From the NCBI GenBank assembly GCA_022113835.1, contig JAILWY010000001.1:10656501-10720500 (forward strand): a DNA stretch of 64,000 nt, written 5' to 3'. Below are positions 23,830-36,830 of this stretch, one piece after another (position 1 is the first letter of the stretch; the number at the start of each line of letters is the position of its first letter). Origin of the DNA: Atopsyche davidsoni. Its lineage: Eukaryota > Arthropoda > Insecta > Trichoptera > Hydrobiosidae. The notes below the pieces were generated by a model. That model was not told the DNA's origin. It searched no databases and saw nothing but the letters and a program-made list of their open reading frames with translations. A program made the translations under genes and the position numbers.

Positions 23830-24160
23830 AATTTGAAATGAGTCGATAGTCCATCGCGGCACCCCGGCGGCGCCTCCCTCCCGGCTCGTGGCGGGCGCGC
23901 GCCGCGCAGGTGTGGCTCGGCCCGCCGCCGGCTACTCTCATGCCACTAATGATACGTGCGTCATATAAGGCGCCCGTGCCCGCCGCCTCGCCCTGCACCC
24001 TGCCCCCTGCACTCTGCACTCAACGCTTTGTACTTGACACTTGCATCTGAGACCCTAGGGTCCAGGATCGTTCAGCTGGCGCCAGCCGCTGGAGCGGTGC
24101 TACTGTTTCGAGCAAACACCTGATGAACGTCCACCTAAGCCTCACCTGCACTTACTAAAA
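23830..24160. promoter_or_regulatory. GC-rich upstream block with four E-boxes, candidate proneural enhancer
   Basis: A strongly GC-rich block about 0.6-0.9 kb upstream of the proneural start. It contains GCAGGTG (23906-23912), CAGCTG (24073-24078), CACCTG (24117-24122) and CACCTGC (24143-24149, the reverse complement of GCAGGTG). GCAGGTG-type sites are preferred by achaete-scute/Daughterless dimers, and autoregulation through them is known in flies. A TATAAG (23964-23969) on the plus strand could belong to a divergent transcript. No credible protein is encoded. Confidence 0.45.
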
Positions 24161-27100
24161 TTCACCGCGGAAAGTGTTTTTATTTGGATGATCTAAATTT
24201 TTTTTCTATAATTTAATACGAATATTAAGAAAATATAAATATACAGAAACAAAATATAATTAATTTCGTTTAGAATTATTACAGTTGCAACATTTTATAT
24301 GAATTATCATTTAACTTCGCAACAATGTATGCTAAAAATTAAAAAAAATAAAATCTGTAAATTCCATGTTTATATAAGAAAGTTTCTTTTATCCGAAATC
24401 GAAAGGGCGATTTCATTGAATCACTTATAAACGAAAAAAAAAAATCGTTTTTCTAGTAGACACGTATATTTTGCTCACGTTTATTTAAAAATATAGGCTA
24501 TGCATAATATAAAATAAAAAAAATATTGATTTCGACTATAATTTAAAATTCGGCATATTTGAATATAGCTGAAACTTATAGTGAATTCTCGATAGCTCAG
24601 TTGTGCAAAGTAAACACTTATTTACATAATAACATAGTCTAGTACTATGTTTAGTTTATCCCAGATCCAAAGTGTAATCAGAACAAATAACACTCAACGC
24701 GTTAGCAATATTTATTTTCACCTTTTAAAATAATCAAATTTTATATTTGATTTTATTTTATGTGAAATTTACTAAGTCTGATTTTTACGATTCAACGACA
24801 AATACATTTTTAGAACACCCATATAGTTTAAAGATAGAGCCAAGTGTTGCAAGCCATCAATAACAATCGAAATGGCAAAGTTGCCGGAGTATCGCCTTAT
24901 CTATCGGGCGAGTGATGGGTAACACAGGCCGGAATCATGTTATGTTTACATCACGGGCAGCTTGGCGACCAGGTCCTTGTAGCGAAGACCTTATCTGATG
25001 AGGAATAGTTTCCACGACAGCCTAGAAAACGTGAGAGTCTGGGATCCTGAGAGGGACGTATCGGGTATCCTGCGGACGAATTGATATGTAAGTCTCAAAG
25101 TCGTGATCGGCAAGTTGATTCAAAACACGTAGAAAATAAAAAAAATGTACATTTAAATTGTTTTTACAGCGTATATTTTTCTGAATTTCTAAGTTTTTGT
25201 TCGTCCAATCATCGTATTACGAAAGCGTAATAACACCCTTGTGTAATAATGTTTTCACTTTGCCAAAAATGGCTACAGAGCAATTACAAAAATAGGTGTA
25301 GCTTCCATGGTATTTTTTAGATGCGCACTTTTTCCAAACCACTCATTACAATAAATGCGCAATTACTTTTCACTTTTATCTTTAATTTCGGAATATAACG
25401 TGAAGGTGTTGGAGTCTTTGTGTTTGCCGCTACTCGCGTTTTGCTTAAAGTTTGAATTTGTAACGTATCGGAGGGTCCATCAATCATGCGGTCCGGCTGG
25501 GCCGCGGAGGGGTGGCCGAGAACAGACAAATGTTGACAAATGCTGTGCCGGCCAGAGGTCGGCAGGGTCGCGGTTCAGCTCGTTAGTCACTCGGCTAAGC
25601 GATCTAACCTTTATGTTTGGAATTTGAGAGTCAGAAGAAGGTGGTGAGAAGACTAGAGTGATTAGAGCTGAGGAATATTATGAAACGTGTAATTGTATTC
25701 AATTGAACGTTGTTTGAACCGAAGCTCATGGATCATTTTGAATCTGATAATAAATAACACTTTTCAATAAAAACGACGATATTAATTATACAATATATTT
25801 ATAAATATGAAACTCGATCAAAAAAATACGAGAATAAAAATCTTTGGAATGTGTCTGTTAACTTATTTTCGATAAATATTGTATAATTGATTTAAGTATA
25901 AGTGTACTTATATAATAGTTTTCTTTTATACCCAATTAAAAAGCATAAAAATTTAGGTAGATTTTAAAAACATGTGTTCATAAATATTCATTATTATTAT
26001 TATAATACAAATTAGTAGGTGTTAAATAAAAATATACGTCGAGCTATAAAACCTAATACATAGACAAAATTATAATCAGCTGTATCAAATTGAAAGTTTG
26101 AAAAACGAAAAAGTTTTTACATTTTTAACATAAACCCTTCTGCAACAAAGAACCCCTCGTATAAGGGTGAACATCGTATCGATAATCAAAAATGCCGCGG
26201 ATAGAAAAAACACGGAGTGGATTCACCATGATGGATCCCTCATTAGCGGCCGGGACAGCCGAATTCTTTCTATAAAATATAATATCATTTGATTCCTATT
26301 TTGTATCCTCAGTCGGATATGAAAAGGTCTTTGGTAAATAAATTTTATAATAGACGTGCATCTGACGTGCTAGGAATTCCAGCCGTGGATATTTGCCATT
26401 TTAGAATTAATTTGATAGAAAAGCTCAGTCGGATGATCGAAGGCTCTCGTTAAAATATTATGGTAATTCAAAAATGGTAGGTTTACAAATAAATATGAAA
26501 TATGAACACATATATTTATTATTGCGATATTATAATACCACCAAGACCATTTTAAGAACTGAACAATTTTTCGTATGTATTAAATAATATGTATTAATTC
26601 TGTATAAATAACACACATTTGATTTGAAAAAATCCACTTTAAATCCTTTGTAATAGATTATTTTAAAAGATTCGAGTTAGTCATGATTATTGCTTAACAA
26701 TCCTTCCCATAATATGGTAGTTTAATTAAAGAAATTCTTCGAAAAATTTATTAATGCTATTTGCCAATGATGTGTACTTAATAATCTCATAATAATATTT
26801 TTCTTTTTTCAGCTGCTGTCATAAACTTCTAGCACTATAAAGGTTGGTTTAATAAATATTTTTTCACACTTATTTTTTTTCATTTTTACTGGTATTATTA
26901 ACATTAATTTTTTTTTTATTTCACAATTGTAGTATACAATGATAGACTTAGTTTTCTACACTTATTGAATAAGGTATATTGGTTTTAAACCATCTAATTT
27001 TTGATACTGATTAAAACAGTTATGCTTGATAATTACTATATAAAGACAAGTTAATATTAGCGTATAAAAAATACGAGAGGTGATTAAAACTCACTTTATA

Positions 27101-29895
27101 CATATTCTAATGGATCGATGGTTGTTATATTTTTTATTGAGTTCCATCCGTTTTCTATGATGAACTCCGCTCTACCCTAGTAATTATGCAGAGATGACTT
27201 TCAAATAAATATAAAAGCTTCCTATCTTACTCTCCGCGGGTTAAATCAATATTTTTAAAGAAGTTACAACTTGAATACCGTTGTATTTTTATCATTGAAA
27301 GAGATCAAAATTTGTGATTTATTAAACATGGTGTGAACTGCTACTCATCCTTCTCCTTAAATATGATTAATGACTGTAAAATTCACATTTTAAGACATTT
27401 CAAAAAATATCAAATATGTACAAAAGAATTCAATTTTAAATGATTAGGCATTAAAATATTTTACAAAAAATGTTAGAAAACGATATTTTCGAAAAGACCT
27501 GATTTAAATAGACCGTATGAAAATTGTAAATAAGCAGCTTGATATATTTGAACACACAAGGCTAATAAACGTATATTGTCATAAAATATAATAGACAAAT
27601 GTTATATATATCTAATAAAGGTCGTTTTGAACTATTTAAATTATAATTCAAAAAAATCATATACTTAAATAAAAAATGACAAAATCTTCTATAACTTATT
27701 ACTCTTTAAACGATTCATCGTTTGATATGTCTATCATTGTCATTGGGCATATGTTTGATTTGTATGGAAAACAAATATCACATTGTCGGCACATAACACA
27801 TATATTAGTGGCTTATTCCCCATTGAGTGCGCATGGATGTCTGTTCTTATTAGTTAGTGGCCGACTGACGCGTGCCGAAAGCACATGCGGGGCGTATTAA
27901 CACACAGAATGAATTACAAAACCATGATCGGGCAGTTCCACATATAAAACATCCCTTATGCTCTGAACAAACTACGATCCAACATATCATGGTCGGCGTT
28001 TCAATGATTTTGTTTGTCTTATTGGGTCACGCGCTATATACAACTTATTTTTAAAATAAAACCAACAATATCGAAAAAAAACGACAATTACCATCAACAA
28101 TACAATAACCATAGAATCATCTTATCAATAGTAAAACACCTTTTTAAAATTTTATTTTTATATACGTAGTCTAAAAATGAGATATCGTCTTAAAATACAC
28201 AAGTGCTATGAGTAAAATTTGGCTATTTTATTTCAATAGTAAAAAATCACATAAGTAAAATTAATATTTCACAATAGTTTTGTGAGCTAAAATACAACAA
28301 ATAGTTTTTATTACTGTTGACGTTAAACGTGTAGTGTTTTTTTGTTTGTAAAAATTGTTACATATTTTAAAACAGAGTCAATCTTTTCTCATTTTAAGAT
28401 ACCAATAAACATTCATCCCTTTTACCTCTATAAAACATGTATCTTTAAATCAAAGGTAGTATGACTTTTAAACCTAAAGGCAACAAGGCGTTGTTTATAG
28501 ATATAAAGAGGAGTGTTTGTTTAAAATATGATTTATAAGGATTATTTTTCAGATTTACATATCTTAATAGAGTGAAAGAATCTGTGTTTAGAAACACCTA
28601 CAGGCTGAAGCGTATTTTGTTGTTATGTTTAATTAAAGGCTTGCCCATTCAATATTGTTATTAATTATGCTGTTATAAATTCTATGATCGGTTAGTCGGT
28701 AGCAGTTTGTGTAACTCCCGTGCGATAGAGTTCTCACGGTATTTAATCTTTATAGACAGCCGTGAAATTGAATTTTTATTTGTTGATGTAAATGTTCAGT
28801 GAATAGGAAGAAATTTTGTAAATTTAAAAGCCACATCGAAAAGCTAATTGACATTCACATTGAAAATAATTAACTGATTTTTACTAGTATGAGGCTAAGT
28901 TCAGCTCAAATCAGATATTGCAACTATAATCAAAACAAAAATATTTTATTTTAATATTTTAACAAATATTTTTACACCCCATTTTTTTTATTCAATTTTT
29001 TTTAAAACTTAAATGAAATTTAAGTGTTGTCAGTTCGAAATTCTATTTTCAATAAACAAGGCTTTGTTTTTATGTAAATTATATCACTATCATATTATAA
29101 TTTTTTTTATGAAAAGAGATTTTAAAATGTGAAATTAACACAGTACATAATTATTTAAATAACAAAGCTAAATCAAATTGTTCTTTTTTATTAGGTCACA
29201 GTGCAATAAATGTACACATTCGATAAAAATACTCATTTTGATGTTTATCAGTCATTCAGGTTATGATAAATTTGAGGTACCTTAGAAAAATAACTTTTAT
29301 TTTGTTAAAAAAATAAGAAGAAGAAAGAAACAAAATGTTCATCCATGGTCGTATATTTTCTGAACAAAAGACTCTTATTATAAATTTACTTCCTAAGCCA
29401 AACAAATAAATCTTTAGTTGGCGAGAAATAAATATTTTTTCTTATCGCTCGATTGCCACGCACTTACCGTGAGAGCAATACGCACTCGATTTTTTAAAGA
29501 CGGACCAATTAGGTAAATTTTTCAACAATTGGTCAAGAAGTCGAGAAATTTCAGTTTGAATTATTCCCCCCACGTCCGGTGGAATTTAAAATTATTTCAG
29601 CGGAGAGGATACGGCTCCAGCGACTCCCAGACAATCAAATGATCGGCGAGATGAAGGCGTGTCTGGAATAATGATATATTTTATTATAATAAAAACCCTG
29701 AAATAAAGTATGAAAATTGATTTTACGGTTGTTTGATTTGTAAATGTAATTTGTTATTCTAAGCGGTAAATAACTCAAAGTCCGTCATTTAAATGTATCA
29801 TTGCGAGGTTTTTTTATTTTTGGATATAAATTTTTGAAATTTTGGAATATTTTAAAAAATAACACAAATAATACAGAATAAAAAAAAATTGCCAA
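24161..29895. other. Intergenic desert upstream of the proneural gene
   Basis: No gene is supported. GC-richer patches occur at about 24880-25080, 25480-25660, 26150-26480, 27840-27980 and 29440-29660. The rest is AT-rich and low in motif content. Short frames (for example 25355-25627 and 27676-27900) show no domain. Confidence 0.5.
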
Positions 29896-30307
29896 TCTAC
29901 TATAATAATATCCATTGGGTGTGTATGTTTAATTTTTTGATTTTCTATAGAATATCTTAAAAGATACAACGCTGATTTTTTGCATGTAAGTTTAGTAAAT
30001 TTTCCCGCAGCTATGTGCCGAATTTCAAGACGATAGGATAATATTTTTATCCATAAACTAATTTAATAAAACTATAAAATATGCTTTAGCGAGATTCAAC
30101 ATGTACGAATTATAGGATTTTATTGTTCACCGCGATTTAGAACTTAAAACAAATTTTGATGCTTCTTAGAAATTACCAGTTTATGTCAGCTTGACACAAG
30201 TACCAATTTTATTTTTTTATCGAAATTGCGTTAGAAATTATTAATCACATCATTAATAACTCAAAATGCCTCCGAAAACGTCATTCTGTGACGGGCAACA
30301 TTTCTAG
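29896..30307 (+). mobile_element. Non-autonomous Helitron, copy 1
   Basis: A 412-bp element starting TCTACTATAATAATA and ending CTAG, inserted precisely between A (29895) and T (30308) as Helitrons are. A terminal hairpin (stem CGTCA/TGACG, loop TTCTG) lies about 11 nt before the CTAG end. It shares long near-identical blocks with the copy at 43694-44001, including ATCTTAAAAGATACAACGCT and GCTATGTGCCGAATTTCAAG. There are no Rep/helicase frames, so it depends on an autonomous relative. Confidence 0.8.
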
Positions 30308-33300
30308 TTTGATAATATTAACTGAAGAACGGATTGAGACTGAAGAATTATGAGCAATACAAGTTAATTATTAAAAAATTATATTTAAAAATGAGAAATA
30401 GTTCCAACGTGGAATATTTAGAATTGTAGCAATCACATATATTTGATAATATATTATCGTATAAAATATAGATTTTCACGAATACCACTCAGATGAAATG
30501 TCATCGCTAGGACGAGTGTTTTTAGAGAGTAACTGAAAAATAAATGATATTTTCATCTGGATTGTATAAATATGCGTCGGGATAAGCAAAAGTAAACAAG
30601 AAAAAACTGAATGGCCAGAGTCGCAGAGGAAGCGAGTCATACGTCGGAACAGCTCGACGAGCGGGGCGAACAAAAACCTGTCGAATAGATTGATGAACAC
30701 ATTGGCAAATCACTCGGTGGTCCTCGCTTCAGCTCCCAGGATGGACACTTCAAAGGAGCCTGACGGACTCTGCATATGAGATTTTAAGGCTCCTCCTTTG
30801 CATGTCCGAAACTCCCCCGATTTGCATGCGGCCGCGCGGAGGATGCGTCTCCCGACAGCGCAGCCTCGTCCGAATGATAAGTCGGTTCAACTCCCGCAAA
30901 AGTGTCGATCGGCGGATTGATGCTGGAGATGTTCGTTTTTGCAGACGCGAGATGCTATCGATTTTGTGTTCCTTCGCGTGGTTTTATTTTGAGGTGGATG
31001 TAAATTTAAATTTGTCTGAATAAACGCACCTTCAGGGTACTCGTGAATATAAACGCGGCGTGAGCGTTTACAGCGGACTTCCTATTTATATATATTTATA
31101 TTATTCTCCGTGAAAAATGTTCATTCACATGAGCGCTTATGTACCATTTCTTCATTGTTCTTATTTCGTATTTCATTATTTAAAATAATCAATTGATTAT
31201 ATTGTACAGTGTATATTTATTAAAAGAGATTAATTTTATTGTTGTTATACGTGTAAAAATAAATTCGTTTTCATTTAAATGTTAAATGTAGAAAAAGTAT
31301 GCAAGCTGCGTCTATCAAGAATATTAATATTTCAAAATAGTATGAATAGTTATTTTTTCTCCAACGGTATGAGCCTATGACAAGTAATTTACAATATTAT
31401 GTACTATTTTCATACTCGAATTTCATGATATTGAATAATAAATTATAAAACATAATCCATGAGCTTATTTGTTTGCATGGTTATTTTTTTAACTTTCTGT
31501 TGGAATATTTATTTTTTCTCACTTCTGATGTAAGCTCCTTTTCAACTAAATTCAAAACATGCAACACTTATACCTAATTGAATTCCAATAGTACTATTGG
31601 GCAACAGCACAGACCTTTCCTTCAAACGTAAAACTGCGGTGTAGAAGAATCCAGGTACTCACTACACTATTTACTCTAAGAAAACCATGAAAGTTCAGCG
31701 AAATGGTCAACAACCTCCTCTGAGGAGAAGGACCAGACGAAAAAGAAAAATGGCAATATTTTTGGCGATGTTATTCGGTCAAGTGCTAACATTCCAGGCG
31801 GGGCAGGAGGCGCTAGAGCGGATGCTCCCTGCTCCCCTAGGGCTGCTCACGAACCCGCCGGAGCTCCATAGTAATTTGGCAGTGATTAATGCTCTGCTAT
31901 TAATCAACTTCGATCGAGGCATTGTTAAGTATGGACTTGCGGTGCTGCGGAGATGTGCCTTTTAAAACATAATAGGCACTTGTGATGTGGTAACGGTCTT
32001 CTTATAAATACTTAAGTAAGCTGTGATCTGAATATTGTTGAATAAGTTTGAATATGTTTTACTTTGAGTTTTTAGCTATAAACGACGTTATAACAATATT
32101 ATTTAATTAAGAATTTTTTGTTTTTGTACTGTTTTGTAAAAAAACCATTTTTATATAGCATTATGCCAAAAGAGAACTTTGACTGCTTTTTGCCATAGTT
32201 TTTTGTACAGTTGTTTTACAGTTCCACTCACCCAGAGTACAGTAATCAAACGCCTCAACCAATCAAATATATTAATGACTTGATTCCATTGCCAATATAT
32301 CATTGAAGGTGATTTTAATTATTATAAACATGCAATGTTAAAATTCAATTCCTAAAGTGAAAATATAGCAAATTCCAAATAAATTGATTTTAAACTGGCT
32401 CTACAAATATTGTGCACTTTAGAAAAGACTTATACCATAGGAGTGTCGCATGTGAATCTAAATCATGTTTTAGTTTTTTAAATAGATTTGATTTTACCAT
32501 ATTATGATTTTTATTCACTATAATATATTGAAACCGTATCTTCAGCTTAGCACCTATAATAAATATATACGTGGTCTGATCAATAAGCTTTCATTATATA
32601 TAAATGCATTTTAAAAGGCCCATTGTTCCCACCCTGATGCCGTTTAAAGATCCATTAATATTCACGGTCCATATTCCTATCATTTTATTTGCTGTAATTT
32701 TTCATGGCGTATCTACATAATGGCGGAGTCTACTATGAGAGAGCATTTCAAATTACATGCATTACTGGAATATTCTGCCCATCTCGTTATACGAAGTCTA
32801 ATGCCTGCTGCTTTCTCTGGGCGTTTTGTTTTGTCCAGCGTCCTAAGAAGTAATAAAATCGATCACGCAACGAGGGTTTCCGACCAGTGCGCACTAAAAT
32901 ATATTAAAACAACGTACAATGCATCCAAACTAAAGAGCGACAGCTGTATACGCTGTATTTAATAATAGTTTAATTTTCTGACAGAATCAGCATACTGTTC
33001 TCGCAGCATATTGTTCTCGAGCATCATGAGAATATTTCAAGCTCACCTAATAAAATAAACAGAAGCGTAGCCCGAAGTACGTTAGTCTTAACTTAAACAT
33101 TAGTTTATTTTTAAAAACTAACTTCTGTGATTTACAATAGCAACAAGGTTGATATACAGGTAATGTGGATGTGAATCTCACTGAGTAACCAGTTAAATAA
33201 AAAGTTTTATAACTAAACTCTACTGAACACATAAAACGAAATAATATTTTTATATTTAATAAATTCACTGATTATATAATCTATTCATTTATATTTAAAA

Positions 33301-36300
33301 GCACACGGTTAAGAAGATTTGAGCTCTTTTAAATAATATAAGAATAGTAATAGAAAAACATACGAAATTCTTCTCAAACACCCCAAAGTAAGCCCAACAT
33401 ACACCTGTCAGAAATAACAAAATAATAAAAAGGTGTTTTTGCCAGATCTAATGACAGGTTGATTGTCGTTATTATATATTTTTTTTCATTCTATCGAATT
33501 GGGAAGGTGTAAAATCTTTATTGATGGCGTTAAAATAATACTAAATCGAAGTATTATGTATAAAAAAATCCCTAACAAGGCTAAAGATATCGATAACAAG
33601 GTGAAAAGGTGTAATAATAACTATTAAAACTTGTCAGGAGATTCCAGTTAGAGCGTCTGTACTGGCCGCAGCGAATTCGGCAGCCCTTGATGTAAAATTA
33701 CAGCAATTTTGACACCTCCGAGGTGCTAACGTAAAACCAAACCGCTCGTTTTAAAAAAGGTCAATAGAAACCACGTCTCGGACCGGCCGGTCGGAATATG
33801 TGGAGCCTTCCGATGGAATTACTCGATCTTTTCACCCAAGTACTGAGCCACATTGCCCGGTAATTACATGGGGTACTTTTCCTTTGTGTTATAAAACACT
33901 TAAGTTTTATTGAAAAGAGAGTGGTTTTCTCAAATATGTGAGTAAATTTTTTTTTTTAAAAACTCCGACTTTGTTGTAGTAACAAATGGTTTTGGAATAT
34001 ATTTATTTTTACACTTTTGAATTAAAACACAATTAGTTTGCATTATTTGTGTAGTTACCTATTATATTTAAAATAGTTTATCAAGGATTTTTCTAAAGAT
34101 TTTAATAGACTTCTCATCTTTTATTTAATCAAAAATATCCTCAGCAGTGACTTTTTTTAAACACTCCTGCTGTATTTTATAAATTAAAGATCCGAAACCT
34201 CAACAAGAAATTACAAATGAGGCCACATTACTTAAACGATTTATCGTATAATTTCTTTATAGCTTTTATTGGTACATAACTCAGTCGAACTTAAGATATA
34301 TATTTATTTTTATTTATTCCACTAAACTATATTATTTTTTGATGTGGGTGTAATACGAGAATAATAATATTTTTTTTAAAACTAATAATTATTTTCTAAT
34401 AAACATAACGAGTCTTTTTAACACATATAACTAATTCAATATTTTTGGAACCGAAAATATTTTCATAATCATCATGCCAAAATGTTGCAATGAATAATGA
34501 AACTAATAAAAACGTAAAAGTTAAATTATTTTAGGCTGTACATCACCTCCCGAGCGCCGAGCGATACCTCGCATTCCAGTCACGTAAACAATTTGATACA
34601 TCCAATCCTCATTACCTCACTGCATACAGCAAATCTGAATAAAGCCTCTGAATTTGACGAATCAGCATAATGAGGGGCTTTAGATTTTCACTCGGCCGTT
34701 CGGTTCCTTTCCCCTCCGTACTGATTCATTCCAAACAGATCAAACAAATATTTTTGGCCAAGCGTTTAAGGGCTATTATTCAATTACTGTATTCACTTAG
34801 CGAGGGATATGAAGTATCGATCTGCTCGGGAGATAAGTGCGTAAGACTCCTGGTCAGTAATATTTCACTGGGGTAATAGCAGAGCAGGAGAACGGCCGAT
34901 GTGATGGATGTGCTACAAAGTAACCGAATCTCTTGTTTAAGGCTTCGCTGCTTCTGTTAGGTTGAGCGAGATACGAGATATCCGTATTTGCGCTATGTAG
35001 CCCTCGTTAGTCTTAACATATAAAAAAAATACACAAAGACCATATAAATGCTCGTTGAGAAGATATTACTTTTTTACGGAATCAGATGTCACCAAATCAC
35101 GACTAGTTTTTATCGATCATAACAAGTTTATGTTACATAACATCATTGCTGCGGTTATTATGTTTTTTGTAAAAAATTCTAAAAGTGAAATGTGAATAAA
35201 CATATTTAATGATTTCAGTACAAACAATGCTTATTTTATGATTTAACTGTTTATTATTTACAGGTTATATAAATAGTAAAATATCAATTAAACCCAAATT
35301 TAAGAAAATGTATGACCTAAAAAAGACATTGATTTTCATGGATTATCTATCTATTCTTACGTTAAAGAACTGGTAATATATAAACACAATAATCAATTAA
35401 TTATTTAATGCAACTATTTTAACCGAAATATAATCTGAAAAAGTGACGTTTTTACTTTTCATAAATACCTCTGTAGTTCACGTGCTGAAATTAGTTTCTC
35501 AAAATCGTTTACAGTATGAGTATTATGTTGACTGCTTAGTAAAAAAGAATGATTGTAGTTCAAGTAAACTTCAAGTTCAAATGTACCATCAGCGCATCTA
35601 TCAGACTCATTTCTGTTGATGTAGCTCATTTGTCTCGACTGAAAAAAGCCTCAACATTTGCGCAAAAACTCAGCCACACGGCAAAAGCTCGGCCATACAC
35701 GGCAAAAACACAGTCGCGTAAAGGAGCAGGGCGCGCCTCGGGAATTACAAATTGCCCTTAATTCCTGCGCACAGGATCCAACGTTCATTAAGGTGGGTGG
35801 TCTGAAGTTAATTATTATGACACTTACTAATTCTGTGGGCAATGCCATGCCGTGTGAGAAATTGCCCCGCGCGGGCCTATCCGCAATAATGTGTGAGATA
35901 TTGCACTGCAATCAATACCGTGAATTATGCCGCGTTTATGGAACTACTCTGTAAATTTAATTAGCTATATAGCTGTAGTTTATGCGCTTTTATAGTTACT
36001 TTATACCAGTTAACTTCTATTCATAAAGTAATTTAAAGCTTGAAAGTATTTAAAGTAACTCAAAACAACTTGTACGACCTTTTGAACGAAATAACAATAT
36101 TATCGTATTTTTCAAAGTCAGTGTTCAATTTTTTTGAAAATTCAAAGACTACAATAGTATGTCTAAAACATGGTATTAATCAAAGCTCTGCAATAGTTAC
36201 ATTCATATAAATTAGTTAAAAGGATCGTCAATCGAGTTTCTTTGTGATAGGATTAAGATATAAATAAATTTATATGATAAGCAGCGCAGTTCGTTTAATT

Positions 36301-36599
36301 TGTTTCTAATTCGGCTCCGGATGTTTAGACAACAGATGAATAAATTGATGCGTAAATGTAGAATGAAATAAAACCAGTGAATAATGAATGTAATAAATAA
36401 ATTAAATGTTGACTAATAAATATAAAAAAATAAGATTCTAAATTAGAGAGCTTTTGCTTTTGAAAACCAAAATAGCTAACAAATAAAAGTATTGGCAATA
36501 TAATACTCTTTTCTTGACAAATATTATTTTCTTACCGTAAGTCTCTTATTGTTGATATACAAATGAATAGTTATTTTATTTTAGTAACCCACATATTAA
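30308..36599. other. Intergenic desert with several GC-richer islands
   Basis: No gene is supported. GC-richer islands stand at about 30600-31080, 31720-31960, 33650-33860, 34530-34930 and 35680-35945, separated by AT-rich DNA. A 92-residue frame at 31687-31965 has a basic start and a hydrophobic stretch (MAIFLAMLFG), but no family match I recognise. It crosses one island, so it is more likely chance than a gene. Confidence 0.5.
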
Positions 36600-36830
36600 T
36601 TAGCGGCCTTAATTGCAGCCGAAAAAGGAAACCTTCACCATTACACAACAAACAAAATTAATTACACGTGTAATTATCCTGACAGAGTGTATTACGGAGA
36701 GATTTTTGTGATTTTTCGAAAAAATATGAGTCCGGCACGTGGAGAATAAGCTTCCTTACCGCGGCTGACCCCAGGCAGTCCCGTAATTACATGCTGGGAA
36801 CTTTCAAAAGTAAAACGTCTTTAAGATTCT
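36600..36830. promoter_or_regulatory. Candidate regulatory block with homeodomain/E-box palindrome
   Basis: This island centres on a perfect 18-bp palindrome TAATTACACGTGTAATTA (36659-36676): a CACGTG E-box flanked symmetrically by TAATTA homeodomain cores. GCTGGGAAC, resembling the GTGGGAA core of Su(H) sites with one change, lies near 36794-36802. The mix suits a Notch/bHLH/homeodomain-regulated enhancer, but that is inference. Confidence 0.35.

Noticed and set aside
31687..31965. 92-residue secreted protein gene
   Set aside because: A hydrophobic stretch follows a basic start, but there is no domain, promoter or splice evidence, and the frame crosses a GC-rich island where long frames arise by chance.
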